A DNA stretch of 64,000 nucleotides from an uncultured Nitrospirales bacterium (GTDB lineage: Bacteria > Nitrospirota > Nitrospiria > Nitrospirales > UBA8639), in NCBI GenBank assembly GCA_951812745.1, contig OX638327.1, positions 2,282,995-2,346,994 on the forward strand, written 5' to 3'. The notes beneath the pieces are model-generated. The model saw only the letters and a program-made list of their open reading frames with translations. It did not search any database and had not been told where the DNA came from. Position 1 is the first letter of the stretch. Each line of letters opens with the position of its first letter. Positions 18,129 through 27,131 of the stretch are shown piece by piece. Made by a program: the position numbers and the translations under genes.

Positions 18129-19133
18129 TTACGACATGTCGACTTTGACGGTGATGGCGTGAATCTCCATCACTTCGGTAGAGGAAGGTCGGGTGGTGAG
18201 CGTCTGCACCGCGTTGTGTGCATTGGTAGCTCGGACCATGAGCGTGTATTCCCCTGATTTCGGAATGCTCCATTCATACTTCCAGGGCGTCCATGTATAC
18301 GGAGATAGTTTGGGGAGGAGCGTACCCGGCTTCCACGTCTTTCCTGCGTCCGTACTCACTTCGATGCGTTGAATGGCGGTCCTTCCGTTAAAGGCGATGC
18401 CGTTGATTGTGTAACGCGGCGTCGTGATGAGTTCCCTGTCGCCTGGCACGTCAATGCGTGAGGACAGTTTCACCAACGCGGTATCCGACCAGCTTTGTTG
18501 TTGCCAATACCCTTTATAGTCGTGAGGCACAAGTTCCAGGCCGGTCAGCCATTTGACGTTCTTCATGCCGTAGATGCCCGGCACGATCACCCGGGCGGGA
18601 TACCCGTGATCGGGCGGCAGGGGCACGCCGTTCATCTTCACGGCGAGCAGGACGTCCTCTTCAAGGGCCCGGGAGAGGGGGAAGCTGTCGGAATAGTCGT
18701 CCGCTCCACGAAGCACCAGGTCAAACGCCGTGGGGTCGAATCCGGCTTCGTCGAGCAGGTGATTCAGTTTCACGCCCTCCCACTCCGCCGTGCCGATTGA
18801 ATAACCGCCGACCGTATTGCCGATACATTCCAGCGTGGCAATCATTGTCGTTTGCGGGCGTTTCAACAGATCCGCGAAAGACCAGGAGGCCGGCTGTTTG
18901 ACCATTCCGCCGACCTGTAACGACCATTGCTCCAGGTCGATCTCCGGCGTCAGGTCATAAGAGGTCACGTAAAAGTCTTCATTGGAGGTGATGGCCGGCG
19001 TTTCGCGGCCCTTGCCGCGAAACAAGCCGAACAACTGGGCGTGAACGAGAGAAGAGGGATGAAAGACAGCCAGCCCCAACGAGGCCAACAGACTTTTCCC
19101 GAACGTTCTTCTGGATATGAGGGACACGCGCAA
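18129..19133 (-). CDS. Tat-exported sulfite-oxidase-family molybdopterin protein
   Basis: The 334-residue protein opens with a twin-arginine signal (SRRTFGK followed by a hydrophobic stretch ending VHAQ). The molybdenum-cofactor domain carries TLECIGNTVGG, whose Cys is the Mo ligand of sulfite oxidase and MsrP-like proteins, and GYPARVIVPGIYGMKNVKWL, the typical cofactor region. The C-terminal ~110 residues form the Ig-like Mo-co dimerisation domain. The apparent start is TTG; a GTG two codons later is also possible. It probably acts in the periplasm on sulfite or another oxyanion or oxidised substrate. No cytochrome partner is adjacent. Confidence 0.85.
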   Translation of the reverse strand: MRVSLISRRTFGKSLLASLGLAVFHPSSLVHAQLFGLFRGKGRETPAITSNEDFYVTSYDLTPEIDLEQWSLQVGGMVKQPASWSFADLLKRPQTTMIATLECIGNTVGGYSIGTAEWEGVKLNHLLDEAGFDPTAFDLVLRGADDYSDSFPLSRALEEDVLLAVKMNGVPLPPDHGYPARVIVPGIYGMKNVKWLTGLELVPHDYKGYWQQQSWSDTALVKLSSRIDVPGDRELITTPRYTINGIAFNGRTAIQRIEVSTDAGKTWKPGTLLPKLSPYTWTPWKYEWSIPKSGEYTLMVRATNAHNAVQTLTTRPSSTEVMEIHAITVKVDMS

Positions 19134-19370
19134 CCCGCTTTCTGCTTACAGTATAGTTCTTTTTCCGGTGGAATTGAATCGCCTGTGGATAGTGCGCCAA
19201 GAATGGTGGTTTCATTGATTGCCGGATCGAATAGGGTATTGGCCTGTCAACGTGAATAGGCTATAAGTACACAGCGAACCATCGATTGGGAAGCACGTAA
19301 AGAAATCGACTGCCCCCGCCGGTCGGCAAAGAACAGACCCCCCTTCAAGGTATGCCACTGAGAAACTGAC

Positions 19371-22300
19371 GTGCCCGGCCAATTATTCACCCACTACTTC
19401 CTCGCCGACGGCATAAAGGCCACAGCCGAGTGGAAAACCTCTCTCGACAAGCCTGAAGCGTTTACCACGTTCAAAGACGGCGTGCGTCAGAAGTACGAGG
19501 CCCTCAGCCTTTCCGCAGACCCCAACGAAGCCGCCACCGAGCAGGACTTGATTCGTCCCGTCTTGGATCTGCTTGGATGGTCCGATTACCTCCCACAGCA
19601 AGGCTCGACCCGTAACGAAGACATTCCCGATCACCTGCTTTTTGCCGACGCTGGCGACAAGCGGCGTGCTGCCGCAAAAAAGAAGCCCAGCGGTCGCTAC
19701 CGGGACGCGTTGGTGGTGCAGGAAAGCAAGCGCTTCGGCCTCGCTTTGGATGCCCATGATAAGGACGACAAGGTCATAGTCGGCACGCCACATGGGCAGA
19801 TCCTCAGGTATCTCTCGACCGCCGAGACCGCTTCGGATGGCAGCATTCGCTGGGGCATCCTGACTAACGGCGGCGTGTGGCGTCTCTACGATTACCATGC
19901 TCGGCCCCGCGCTAGTGGTTACTTTGAAGCCGATCTGGCGGAACTGCTCGAACCAGGCAACGAAGACGGCCTCCGGGTCTTCCACCTGCTGTTCCAGCGT
20001 GAGTCCTTTATTCTTCAGAAGGGCGCCACGACCACGTTTCTGGAAGCCGCTCTCGTAGAGGGTCGTCGGTATGAGGAGCGTGTCGCGCAGGATCTTTCGG
20101 GTGTGGTGTTCGAGCGTGTCTTCCCCAACCTGGTGCAGGCAGTTGCGGACGCCACAAGCGAGAGTCTCGTAAAAATCCGGGAGGCCGCCCTCATTTTCCT
20201 CTACCGGCTGCTTTTCGTGCTGTACGCCGAAGATAGAGGACTCCTGCCGGTCAACGACTCACGGTACGACGACTACGGCCTGCGAAAGCGAGTGCGGGAC
20301 GACATCGCACGCAGGATGGCCGACAAAGACACCTTCTCGGCCCATGCCACCAGCTACTACGACCACCTGATGTCGCTCTTCAGGCTCATCGACAAGGGCG
20401 ACCCGTCTATCGGCCTGCCGCCCTACAACGGGGGGCTGTTCGCAGCCGCGACGTTGCTGGAAGAAGCCCGCCTGTCTGACGAAACGATCGCTCCCATCAT
20501 CTACGATCTGAGCCACACCACGGCTGGCGAGCGACGCTTCGTCAACTACCGCGACATGTCGGTGCAGCAACTCGGCTCGATCTACGAACGCCTCCTTGAA
20601 CACGAGCCGGTCCGCGATAACGACGGTACAATCGTCATTCGTCCCAATCCTTACGCCCGCAAGGACAGCGGCAGCTTCTTCACGCCCCAGGAACTCGTCG
20701 ATCTGATCGTCGAGCGGACGTTGAAACCACTGGCCGAAGAGCGTCTCAAGGCGTTTGAAGACAAAGCCGCCGAACTCAAGAGCCAACGCCGGCCAAAGAC
20801 CCAACGGAAAGCCGAATTGCTCAAGCTGGACCCGGCCGAGGCGGTCTTGAATCTGAAGGTCCTGGACCCGGCCATGGGAAGCGGCCATTTCCTGGTCACC
20901 GCCGTGGATTTCCTATCCGATTACGTCGCCGAACTGATCGAGTATGTTCCGGCCGTACCGCAGTGGCGCGACGCCGACTATGCTTCGCCACTCGTGAAGC
21001 GTGTGGCCACGATTCGCAAAGAGATCCTTCAACGAGCCCAAGAAGCTAAATGGGTCATGGACGAGTCCCAGCTTACCGATCAGGCCATCATCCGACGCAT
21101 GGTGCTCAAGCGTTGCATCTACGGAGTCGACAAGAATCCTCTGACCGTCGAACTGGCCAAGGTGTCCCTGTGGCTGCACAGCTTTACCGTAGGCGCGCCG
21201 TTGTCCTTTCTCGACCACCACCTCCGCCACGGCGACTCGCTGGTCGGATTGCGGGTGGGAGACGCCACCGATGAGTTGCACCGGCTCGGTGGGATGTTTG
21301 CCAGCAGCGCCATAGCGGGAGCGGAAGCCGCTACGGCAGGTATGCAGAGCATCGAGGAAATGTCGGATGCCGACGTGGCCGAAGTGCGCAAGTCGGCAGC
21401 ACTGTTTCACGGAGTGGAGAAGAAGACAGCGGAACTCCGCGGGTTATTGAATGCCCTCTGCGGCCTGCGCTGGTTTACTGCAGGCATGAAGCAGAAAGAT
21501 CGCGCTGAATTTGAGAGGCCGCTGGTCCGGATGCTCGCCCTGCAACCTGCGGACGCCTACAAGCTACTGGCTCGAGGGCCGGAGCCCAAAGGCGACGTTC
21601 CGCCCAATTGCGATGCCATTGCTTGGTCGGAGTTTGTCGAATTGTGGCGGAAAACCGTATCCATTGCCGGCTGGGAAGGTTTCCTGCACTGGGAAGTGGC
21701 TTTTCCGGGGATATGGCGCGATTGGCAAAGCACCAGCCCGCAAGGCGGGTTTGATGCCGTGATCGGCAACCCGCCGTGGGACCGCATCAAGCTGCAAGAG
21801 GTGGAATGGTTCGCCACCCGCAACCCCGAGCTTGCCCTTGCTCCGACAGCAGCCACGCGACAAAAAGGCATTCAACGGCTACGCAAACAGGGATCGCCCC
21901 TCGCAGCCGAGTTTGATGACGCCAAGAGTCGCGCGGAGCGACTTGGGGAAGTCATTCGTGCATCCAGCCACTACCCTTTGCTCAGCGGCGGCGACATCAA
22001 CCTCTACTCGCTGTTCGTCGAACGGGCGATGAGCTTGATCAAGTCCAACGGGTTCGTAGGTCTGCTGATCCCGTCGGGCATTTATGCGGACAAGACCGCT
22101 GCCCGCTTCTTCAAGTCCGTTTCCACAAGCGGACGGGTGGGCGGCCTGTTCGATTTCGAGAATAAGAAGATATTCTTCAAGGACGTTCATGCATCCTTCA
22201 AATTCTGCGCCCTCATTTTCGGTGGTGCGGAGCGCCGGTTCGATGAAACCAAGTGCGCCTTCTTTCTGCACGACACGAAATCGATTCATGACGAGGAACG

Positions 22301-23393
22301 CTGCTTTCCATTGACGCCTGAGGATTTCACCCGTGTGAATCCTAACACCGGCACCGCGCCTATTTTCCGCACCCGCCGTGATGCCGAGATTACCCGCCGC
22401 ATCTACGAACGGCACCCGGTGCTGGTGGACCGTGTAAGAGGTGAGGAGCGCAAGGCGTGGCCGGTGAAGTACACGACGATGTTTCACATGGCCAACGACT
22501 CCCACCTTTTCCGCACCGTCGAGCAACTCAAAGCGGAAGGCTTCTATCCCGTCGAAGGCAACCGCTGGAAGAAGGGGAAGGATCTATACTTGCCACTGTA
22601 CGAAGGCAAGATGGTGCAGGCCTTCGACCATCGCGCCGCCAGCATCACCAATCGTGAGGGCAACCTGTTTCGCCCAGGGCAGCCCGACAGAACCCTTGAC
22701 GAAGAATACCGTGATCAAGCTTTCTCGCCTCGTCCTCGTTATTGGGTCAGCCAGCAGGACAGTGCCGTTATCAAGAAATTCGATTGGTTTTTGGCCTTCA
22801 AAGACATTACGGCGTCAACCAACGTCCGTACCATGATTGCCGCTGCCATTCCTCGGGTTGGGTGTGGACACACGCTGCCGGTCCTTCTTCCATCCGAAGA
22901 CCGATTCAATGTTGTAAGCGCAGCCTGTCTTCTTGCCAATCTCAATAGCTTCGGGTTCGATTACGTTGCTCGTCAGAAAGTTCAAGCCACCCACCTCACG
23001 TGGTTCGTTGTTGAGCAACTCCCCGTCATTACGCTGGCCGAATACGACCGCCCATTTGGCGGGACGACTGCCCGAGACCTCGTCCGCGACCATGTGCTTC
23101 GTCTCACCTATACCGCCCACGATATGGCCCCCTTCGCCCGTGACCTCGGCTACGACGGCCCGCCCTTTGCTTGGAACGAAGAAGAACGCCGCCACCTGCG
23201 CGCCCGCCTCGACGCGCTCTACTTCCACCTCTACGGTCTCACGAAGGAAGACGCGGAATACGTGCTAGACACCTTCCCCATCGTCCGCAAGGAAGACGAA
23301 GCCGCCTTCGGCCACTACCGCACCCGCGCCCTCATCCTCGCCTACATGAACGCCCTCTCCGCCGGCGACACGGAGACAGTGGTGGCCGTTTAG
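19371..23393 (+). CDS. Type IIG restriction-modification protein (nuclease + N6-adenine methylase)
   Basis: This is a 1340-residue single-chain enzyme. The N-terminal ~180 residues contain a PD-(D/E)xK-like nuclease region with VVQESKRF (ExK, residue ~117) after IPDHLLF. The methylase domain has motif I LDPAMGSGHFL (residue ~499) and catalytic motif IV IGNPPWDRI (residue ~799), the NPPW form of gamma-type N6-adenine methylases of Eco57I/PglX type. The C-terminal third should hold the target recognition domain. The start is GTG with no strong ribosome site. No specificity subunit or pgl/brx genes are adjacent, so a stand-alone type IIG system is likelier than BREX. Its last 67 codons are duplicated at 24176-24376. 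Confidence 0.85.
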   Translation: MPGQLFTHYFLADGIKATAEWKTSLDKPEAFTTFKDGVRQKYEALSLSADPNEAATEQDLIRPVLDLLGWSDYLPQQGSTRNEDIPDHLLFADAGDKRRAAAKKKPSGRYRDALVVQESKRFGLALDAHDKDDKVIVGTPHGQILRYLSTAETASDGSIRWGILTNGGVWRLYDYHARPRASGYFEADLAELLEPGNEDGLRVFHLLFQRESFILQKGATTTFLEAALVEGRRYEERVAQDLSGVVFERVFPNLVQAVADATSESLVKIREAALIFLYRLLFVLYAEDRGLLPVNDSRYDDYGLRKRVRDDIARRMADKDTFSAHATSYYDHLMSLFRLIDKGDPSIGLPPYNGGLFAAATLLEEARLSDETIAPIIYDLSHTTAGERRFVNYRDMSVQQLGSIYERLLEHEPVRDNDGTIVIRPNPYARKDSGSFFTPQELVDLIVERTLKPLAEERLKAFEDKAAELKSQRRPKTQRKAELLKLDPAEAVLNLKVLDPAMGSGHFLVTAVDFLSDYVAELIEYVPAVPQWRDADYASPLVKRVATIRKEILQRAQEAKWVMDESQLTDQAIIRRMVLKRCIYGVDKNPLTVELAKVSLWLHSFTVGAPLSFLDHHLRHGDSLVGLRVGDATDELHRLGGMFASSAIAGAEAATAGMQSIEEMSDADVAEVRKSAALFHGVEKKTAELRGLLNALCGLRWFTAGMKQKDRAEFERPLVRMLALQPADAYKLLARGPEPKGDVPPNCDAIAWSEFVELWRKTVSIAGWEGFLHWEVAFPGIWRDWQSTSPQGGFDAVIGNPPWDRIKLQEVEWFATRNPELALAPTAATRQKGIQRLRKQGSPLAAEFDDAKSRAERLGEVIRASSHYPLLSGGDINLYSLFVERAMSLIKSNGFVGLLIPSGIYADKTAARFFKSVSTSGRVGGLFDFENKKIFFKDVHASFKFCALIFGGAERRFDETKCAFFLHDTKSIHDEERCFPLTPEDFTRVNPNTGTAPIFRTRRDAEITRRIYERHPVLVDRVRGEERKAWPVKYTTMFHMANDSHLFRTVEQLKAEGFYPVEGNRWKKGKDLYLPLYEGKMVQAFDHRAASITNREGNLFRPGQPDRTLDEEYRDQAFSPRPRYWVSQQDSAVIKKFDWFLAFKDITASTNVRTMIAAAIPRVGCGHTLPVLLPSEDRFNVVSAACLLANLNSFGFDYVARQKVQATHLTWFVVEQLPVITLAEYDRPFGGTTARDLVRDHVLRLTYTAHDMAPFARDLGYDGPPFAWNEEERRHLRARLDALYFHLYGLTKEDAEYVLDTFPIVRKEDEAAFGHYRTRALILAYMNALSAGDTETVVAV

Positions 23394-23607
23394 GAAGGGT
23401 AATGAAAGTTGTTTCTGGCCCCATATTCGACAAGCCCATTGGTTCGCATGCAACTCTAGGGCCGTAACATGCACGCAACTCCGTAAGTGTATGCTTTTGG
23501 TGTTTTTGAATGAAGGTAGTGTCCGTGGCGAATGTGCTTGAAATGCTGCTATCAAGCAGAATTGTTTGTCCATCGATGCTAAGATCGAAAGGATGGAGAC
23601 GTTTCCC

Positions 23608-24171
23608 ATGATTGAGAATGTCCAACCCGTTGACATCACGCCGGAACAATTTGAGCACCAAGTCTGCGACTGGCTCAAGGCATCTGTAGACGGGCTAAAA
23701 AATTTCACAATCACACACTCGTCGACGCTTGAGGGCGACAGCGGTGAATATGAAATCGACATGATAGCCGAGTTTGAGATTTTCGATGGGGCATTAATCA
23801 AGGTGCTGGTCGAATGCAAACGGTACAAGAACCCGGTTAAACGTGATGTAATTTTGATTCTCGAATCAAAGATTCGGGATAGCGATACCCATAAAGGAAT
23901 GGTGTTTTCCACTTCGGGATTTCAAAAGGGGGCAATTGAGTATGCACAACAGCGCGGAATTGCGACGGTTACTGTACAGCATGGACACACAAACTATTTC
24001 ACTAGGGCAGCGGGCACGAGGCCCGCTGCACCGCCACCGTGGGTGAAATTGTCCAAATATATTGGTTGGTTCATAACGCTAACGGATGAAGGCAATGAGT
24101 CACGTACCTTAATTGACGACGATCGCAAAGATCCTTTAATTGAATGGTTCAACTCGGAAATGCCTACATAA
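23608..24171 (+). CDS. Mrr-like restriction endonuclease-fold protein
   Basis: The core matches the Mrr_cat PD-(D/E)xK fold: EYEIDMIAEFE supplies the acidic residues, VLVECKRYKNPV the ExK-like pair (ECK), and GMVFSTSGFQKGAIEYAQQRGI the closing strand-helix typical of Mrr proteins. A C-terminal ~60 residues of unknown role follow. I prefer the ATG at 23608, with GGAGA 8 bases upstream; the frame is also open from an ATG at 23566. Mrr enzymes cleave modified or foreign DNA. Its base composition is more AT-rich than the flanking methylase gene. It is bracketed by the true and duplicated tails of the type IIG gene. Confidence 0.78.
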   Translation: MIENVQPVDITPEQFEHQVCDWLKASVDGLKNFTITHSSTLEGDSGEYEIDMIAEFEIFDGALIKVLVECKRYKNPVKRDVILILESKIRDSDTHKGMVFSTSGFQKGAIEYAQQRGIATVTVQHGHTNYFTRAAGTRPAAPPPWVKLSKYIGWFITLTDEGNESRTLIDDDRKDPLIEWFNSEMPT

Positions 24172-24175
24172 CATT

Positions 24176-24376
24176 CATCTGCGCGCTGGCCTCGACGCGC
24201 TCTACTTCCACCTCTACGGCCTGACCAAGGAAGACGCGGAGTACGTGCTGGACACCTTTCCCATCGTCCGCAAGGAAGACCAAGCCGTCTTCGGCCGCTA
24301 CCGCACCCGCGACCTCATCCTCGCCTATATGAACGCCCTCTCCGCCGGAGACACGGAGACAAAAGTGGTAATTTAG
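24176..24376 (+). pseudogene. Duplicated 3' tail of the type IIG gene
   Basis: These 201 bases align without gaps to 23193-23393, the last 67 codons of the type IIG gene: LDALYFHLYGLTKEDAEYVL is identical in both. Ten or so substitutions are visible. There is no upstream methylase sequence, so it is a fragment. It lies immediately after the Mrr-like gene, so that gene plus about 180 bp of leader is flanked by direct repeats. This is what remains if the segment entered by recombination with a second type IIG allele or was captured by tandem duplication and deletion. Confidence 0.9.
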
Positions 24377-24458
24377 GTAATTATTAGGCTGCCATTGCGT
24401 TTCAGGTGAAAAGAGGGCACTTGATGAACATTAAAATTAATGAGATTCTATCTGATAT

Positions 24459-26309
24459 ATGAAACTGATTAGGTTCCGAATCCAACACTATAAGTCAATC
24501 ACAGATTCCGGCTGGTGCTGGCTTGCCTCTGATGTTACGACCCTTGCGGGAAAAAACGAATCAGGGAAAAGCGCAATTCTTGAAGCGTTGCGGGATTTCC
24601 AGAATGAGGTTCAGTCCATACCTGATGGCGCAATACCCATTGATGATAGTGGCGAGCCAATGCTTGAGATGTGCTTTGAAGTCGAAAAGTCAATTCTGGA
24701 TGAGATCGCCGAAGAAACAGGCATTACGCTTGCCGATGAAACACGAAAATACATGTCGAAAAATGGCGTAACCATTATCAAACATCACGAGGGCAGATAC
24801 GATTTGGATGAACAAATTGGTAGCCTTCTCAATGAGGCAAGAAATGAAGCAAACGCAACGAGAAAAAATCAAATTCAACACATCATTGGCTATCTATCAA
24901 ACTTTGACCATTTTTCAACATTTGAAACCCCCGAGTTAGAAGGTGATATAGCAACCATTCGAGACAACGTTCGTCTTTACCTCCAAGGTGCACACGCCCA
25001 TGCTGCTTCAATAACCGATGAAGGAGTAAGGCAAAATGCGCAGACTGCATTAAATACATTGGAAACAGAAAATGATGCTTTGGACAATGAAGATGCTGCC
25101 AGCAAATTTGCGGCTGCTCTGATAGACCGGACACCTTATTTTATTTTCTTCAGTGATTTTTCAGATATTCTGCCGTTCGAAATCCCATTCTCGGAAGCAA
25201 AAAACCACAAAACCGTCCAAGATTTTGCGAAGCTCGCGGGTCTTGATTTGGACGAGGTTATTAGCGCAACTGATTCCCAGCGGCGCAGAAATATATTGAG
25301 TAGATATTCTGCAAATATTAGTGGTGATTTTAAGGGCCATTGGAAACAAGACGAGCTTGACCTTGTTGCTGAAGCAGACGGAGAAAATCTGCGTCTGGGC
25401 GTTAGAAAATCCGGTGGCACTTTGTTGTTTAAGGCAGAACAACGCAGTAAAGGATTTCAGTGGTTCCTTTCCTTTTATCTGCGACTCAATGCCGAGCAAG
25501 CCGAAACAAATGTGATTTTGATCGATGAACCTGGACTGTACCTGCACTCAAAGGCACAGAAAGATGTATTGAAAGTGTTCGAAACCCTTTCAGAGGAATC
25601 TCAAGTTGTCATTAGCACGCATTCGCCATATTTGATCGATGCTCAACGATTGGACAGGGTTCGTTTGATTTTGAAGGATGATCAGAAGGGAACGAGGATC
25701 GAAAACAAAATTCATAAAGACGCGGATGCAGAAACGCTCACTCCAATTATTACAGCCATTGGCCTTGATCTAGCACACGACTTCTCGATTGCAGGGAAGA
25801 AAAATGTTTTGTTAGAAGGTATTTCCGATTATTACTTCATGCAGGCGTTGCGAGAGCACACGAAAGGAAACAAAGCCAATTTTATTCCCTGCGTGGGAGC
25901 ACAGAAAATCCCTCAACTTGTCTCTTTACTCATTGGGTGGGATTTAGAGTTTTTGGCGGTTTTAGATAATGATTCTGAAGGGAAGAGGATAGCCAAGGAA
26001 CTTAGTGAAAAGTTATCGATTGAACAAGATCGTATTATCTTTATTTCAGAAAAAAATGGTTTTGCTGTTGAAGACTTGTTCACACATGAGGATTTTAACA
26101 ATTATGTGCTTGAGGAACCCATACATGAGGATGCTGCCACGTCAAATTCAAAATTCCTGAAAGAAAATAGATTGGACAAGGTCTTACTGGCGAAGACATT
26201 TTTCGAGAAGATGAAGGGTGACAAATCAAATATCAAGTTGTCGGAAGAGACAAGTGAGGCCTTTAAAAAGGTATTCGATAAGATTAACACAGGGTTTAGG
26301 AGCGCCTGA
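24459..26309 (+). CDS. OLD-family ATP-dependent nuclease (AAA ATPase + TOPRIM)
   Basis: The 616-residue protein has an SMC/RecF-like ATPase: Walker A GKNESGKS at residues 31-38, a helical insert, a signature-like region, Walker B VILIDEPGLYLH at ~352 and the switch histidine STHSPYLID. A C-terminal TOPRIM nuclease has LLEGISDYYF (Glu, ~450) and LAVLDNDSEG (DxD, ~503). This is the layout of OLD proteins and of GajA, but no UvrD-like GajB or other partner follows. It is clearly AT-rich with many AAA/ATT codons compared with the genes before 23.4 kb, which suggests recent transfer. A phage-defence role fits the island. Confidence 0.87.
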   Translation: MKLIRFRIQHYKSITDSGWCWLASDVTTLAGKNESGKSAILEALRDFQNEVQSIPDGAIPIDDSGEPMLEMCFEVEKSILDEIAEETGITLADETRKYMSKNGVTIIKHHEGRYDLDEQIGSLLNEARNEANATRKNQIQHIIGYLSNFDHFSTFETPELEGDIATIRDNVRLYLQGAHAHAASITDEGVRQNAQTALNTLETENDALDNEDAASKFAAALIDRTPYFIFFSDFSDILPFEIPFSEAKNHKTVQDFAKLAGLDLDEVISATDSQRRRNILSRYSANISGDFKGHWKQDELDLVAEADGENLRLGVRKSGGTLLFKAEQRSKGFQWFLSFYLRLNAEQAETNVILIDEPGLYLHSKAQKDVLKVFETLSEESQVVISTHSPYLIDAQRLDRVRLILKDDQKGTRIENKIHKDADAETLTPIITAIGLDLAHDFSIAGKKNVLLEGISDYYFMQALREHTKGNKANFIPCVGAQKIPQLVSLLIGWDLEFLAVLDNDSEGKRIAKELSEKLSIEQDRIIFISEKNGFAVEDLFTHEDFNNYVLEEPIHEDAATSNSKFLKENRLDKVLLAKTFFEKMKGDKSNIKLSEETSEAFKKVFDKINTGFRSA

Positions 26310-26421
26310 TTTTTGAAAACCAGCTCTATCATCTTATTGGTTTTACACGCACTAGGGGTTTCCCAAAGTCGCGAAGGTGTTGTCATGAAGCATCAGCATG
26401 AAGAACCGCAAGGAGGTCCTC

Positions 26422-26619
26422 ATGAAGTACAAGATTGCCCTTCACCACTCTGACGAAGGTTACAGTGTATCGGTGCCTGGCTTGCCCGGATGTTGGTCCC
26501 AGGGCAAAACCGAAGCAGAGGCCCTCGCGAATATCGAAGCCGCCATCCGGGAATATTTCAGCGTCGTCGAAGACCTGTTAGGGGACGCCGAAGTCCGAGA
26601 AATCGAACTGGCCGTCTAA
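26422..26619 (+). CDS. hicB: HicB-like antitoxin-family small protein
   Basis: The 65-residue protein MKYKIALHHSDEGYSVSVPG...GCWSQGKTEAEALANIEAAI matches the single-domain HicB/UPF0150 fold, a partly degraded RNase H-like fold found in antitoxins of type II systems. The start at 26422 has AAGGAGG seven bases upstream; the longer reading from 26398 is less likely. No HicA toxin is adjacent, so it is an orphan or solitary member. Its stop overlaps the stop of the convergent Phd/YefM-type gene. Confidence 0.78.
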   Translation: MKYKIALHHSDEGYSVSVPGLPGCWSQGKTEAEALANIEAAIREYFSVVEDLLGDAEVREIELAV

Positions 26620-26906
26620 CCTTCTTCCCGCTCGCCTAAGACCGTCGAACGCACGGCCCCTTGCGGGTCTGCCGGACGCGGCAGGTTCCAGAAATCCGCC
26701 GGCAGGGACTGCTCTCCGCGTTTGAGCAAACCCTTTCTTTCCATTTCTTGCAAGTGTTCGGACATAGATACGTCATTTCTAATGGGCAGCAAGCGTGCAA
26801 TGGGCCGGCCATGCTCGGTTATCAGGACTTCTTCACCTGTTTTGACTTGTCGCAGGTAAGAACTTAACGACATCTTGAGTTGTGAGATGGTTGCGGTCTT
26901 CTTCAT
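26616..26906 (-). CDS. Phd/YefM-family antitoxin, orphan
   Basis: The 96-residue protein begins MKKTATISQLKMSLSSYLRQVKTGEEVLITEHGRPIARL (first part shown in short form), the standard Phd/YefM DNA-binding fold with the GEEVLITEHGRPIA core, followed by a toxin-binding tail with many prolines. Such genes normally precede a PIN or Doc/YoeB toxin, but downstream on this strand there is only the convergent hicB-like gene with overlapping stops. The toxin has been lost or never came along. Confidence 0.8.
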   Translation of the reverse strand: MKKTATISQLKMSLSSYLRQVKTGEEVLITEHGRPIARLLPIRNDVSMSEHLQEMERKGLLKRGEQSLPADFWNLPRPADPQGAVRSTVLGEREEG

Positions 26907-27097
26907 GGAATGACCTGTCCGGCTAATATTGTCAGGCCACTGTAGTCATTGTCAGCCTTTCAAGCAAATGAGCATGAATTTGGTTGTTGGTCGGGCTAGC
27001 AAAGCCTGACTCCAAACTCTCTTTGGATTCGTGCCAATCACTTCCCTACAAAAAGTCGTGAATTAACGTCTTTTTGTCCAGCTTATTCACTTCTACT

Positions 27098-27131
27098 TTG
27101 TGTATTTTGGTGAATTTGTTACAATAAATCC
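27098..27131 (+). promoter_or_regulatory. Putative promoter placing the fic transcript start at its ATG
   Basis: TTGTGT (27098-27103) and TACAAT (27120-27125) are 16 bp apart, a good sigma-70-type pair. Transcription would begin 6-8 bases after TACAAT, on or next to the fic ATG at 27132. No Shine-Dalgarno sequence is present, so a leaderless mRNA is likely. ATTCAC and GTGAAT (about 27085 and 27109) form a 6-bp inverted repeat that could be an operator. Confidence 0.5.

Noticed and set aside
19371..26310. A complete BREX, DISARM or Gabija system
   Set aside because: The methylase resembles PglX-like enzymes and the OLD protein resembles GajA, but no PglZ, BrxC, DrmA/B or GajB-like genes are present. 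Stand-alone type IIG, Mrr and OLD proteins explain the sequence better.
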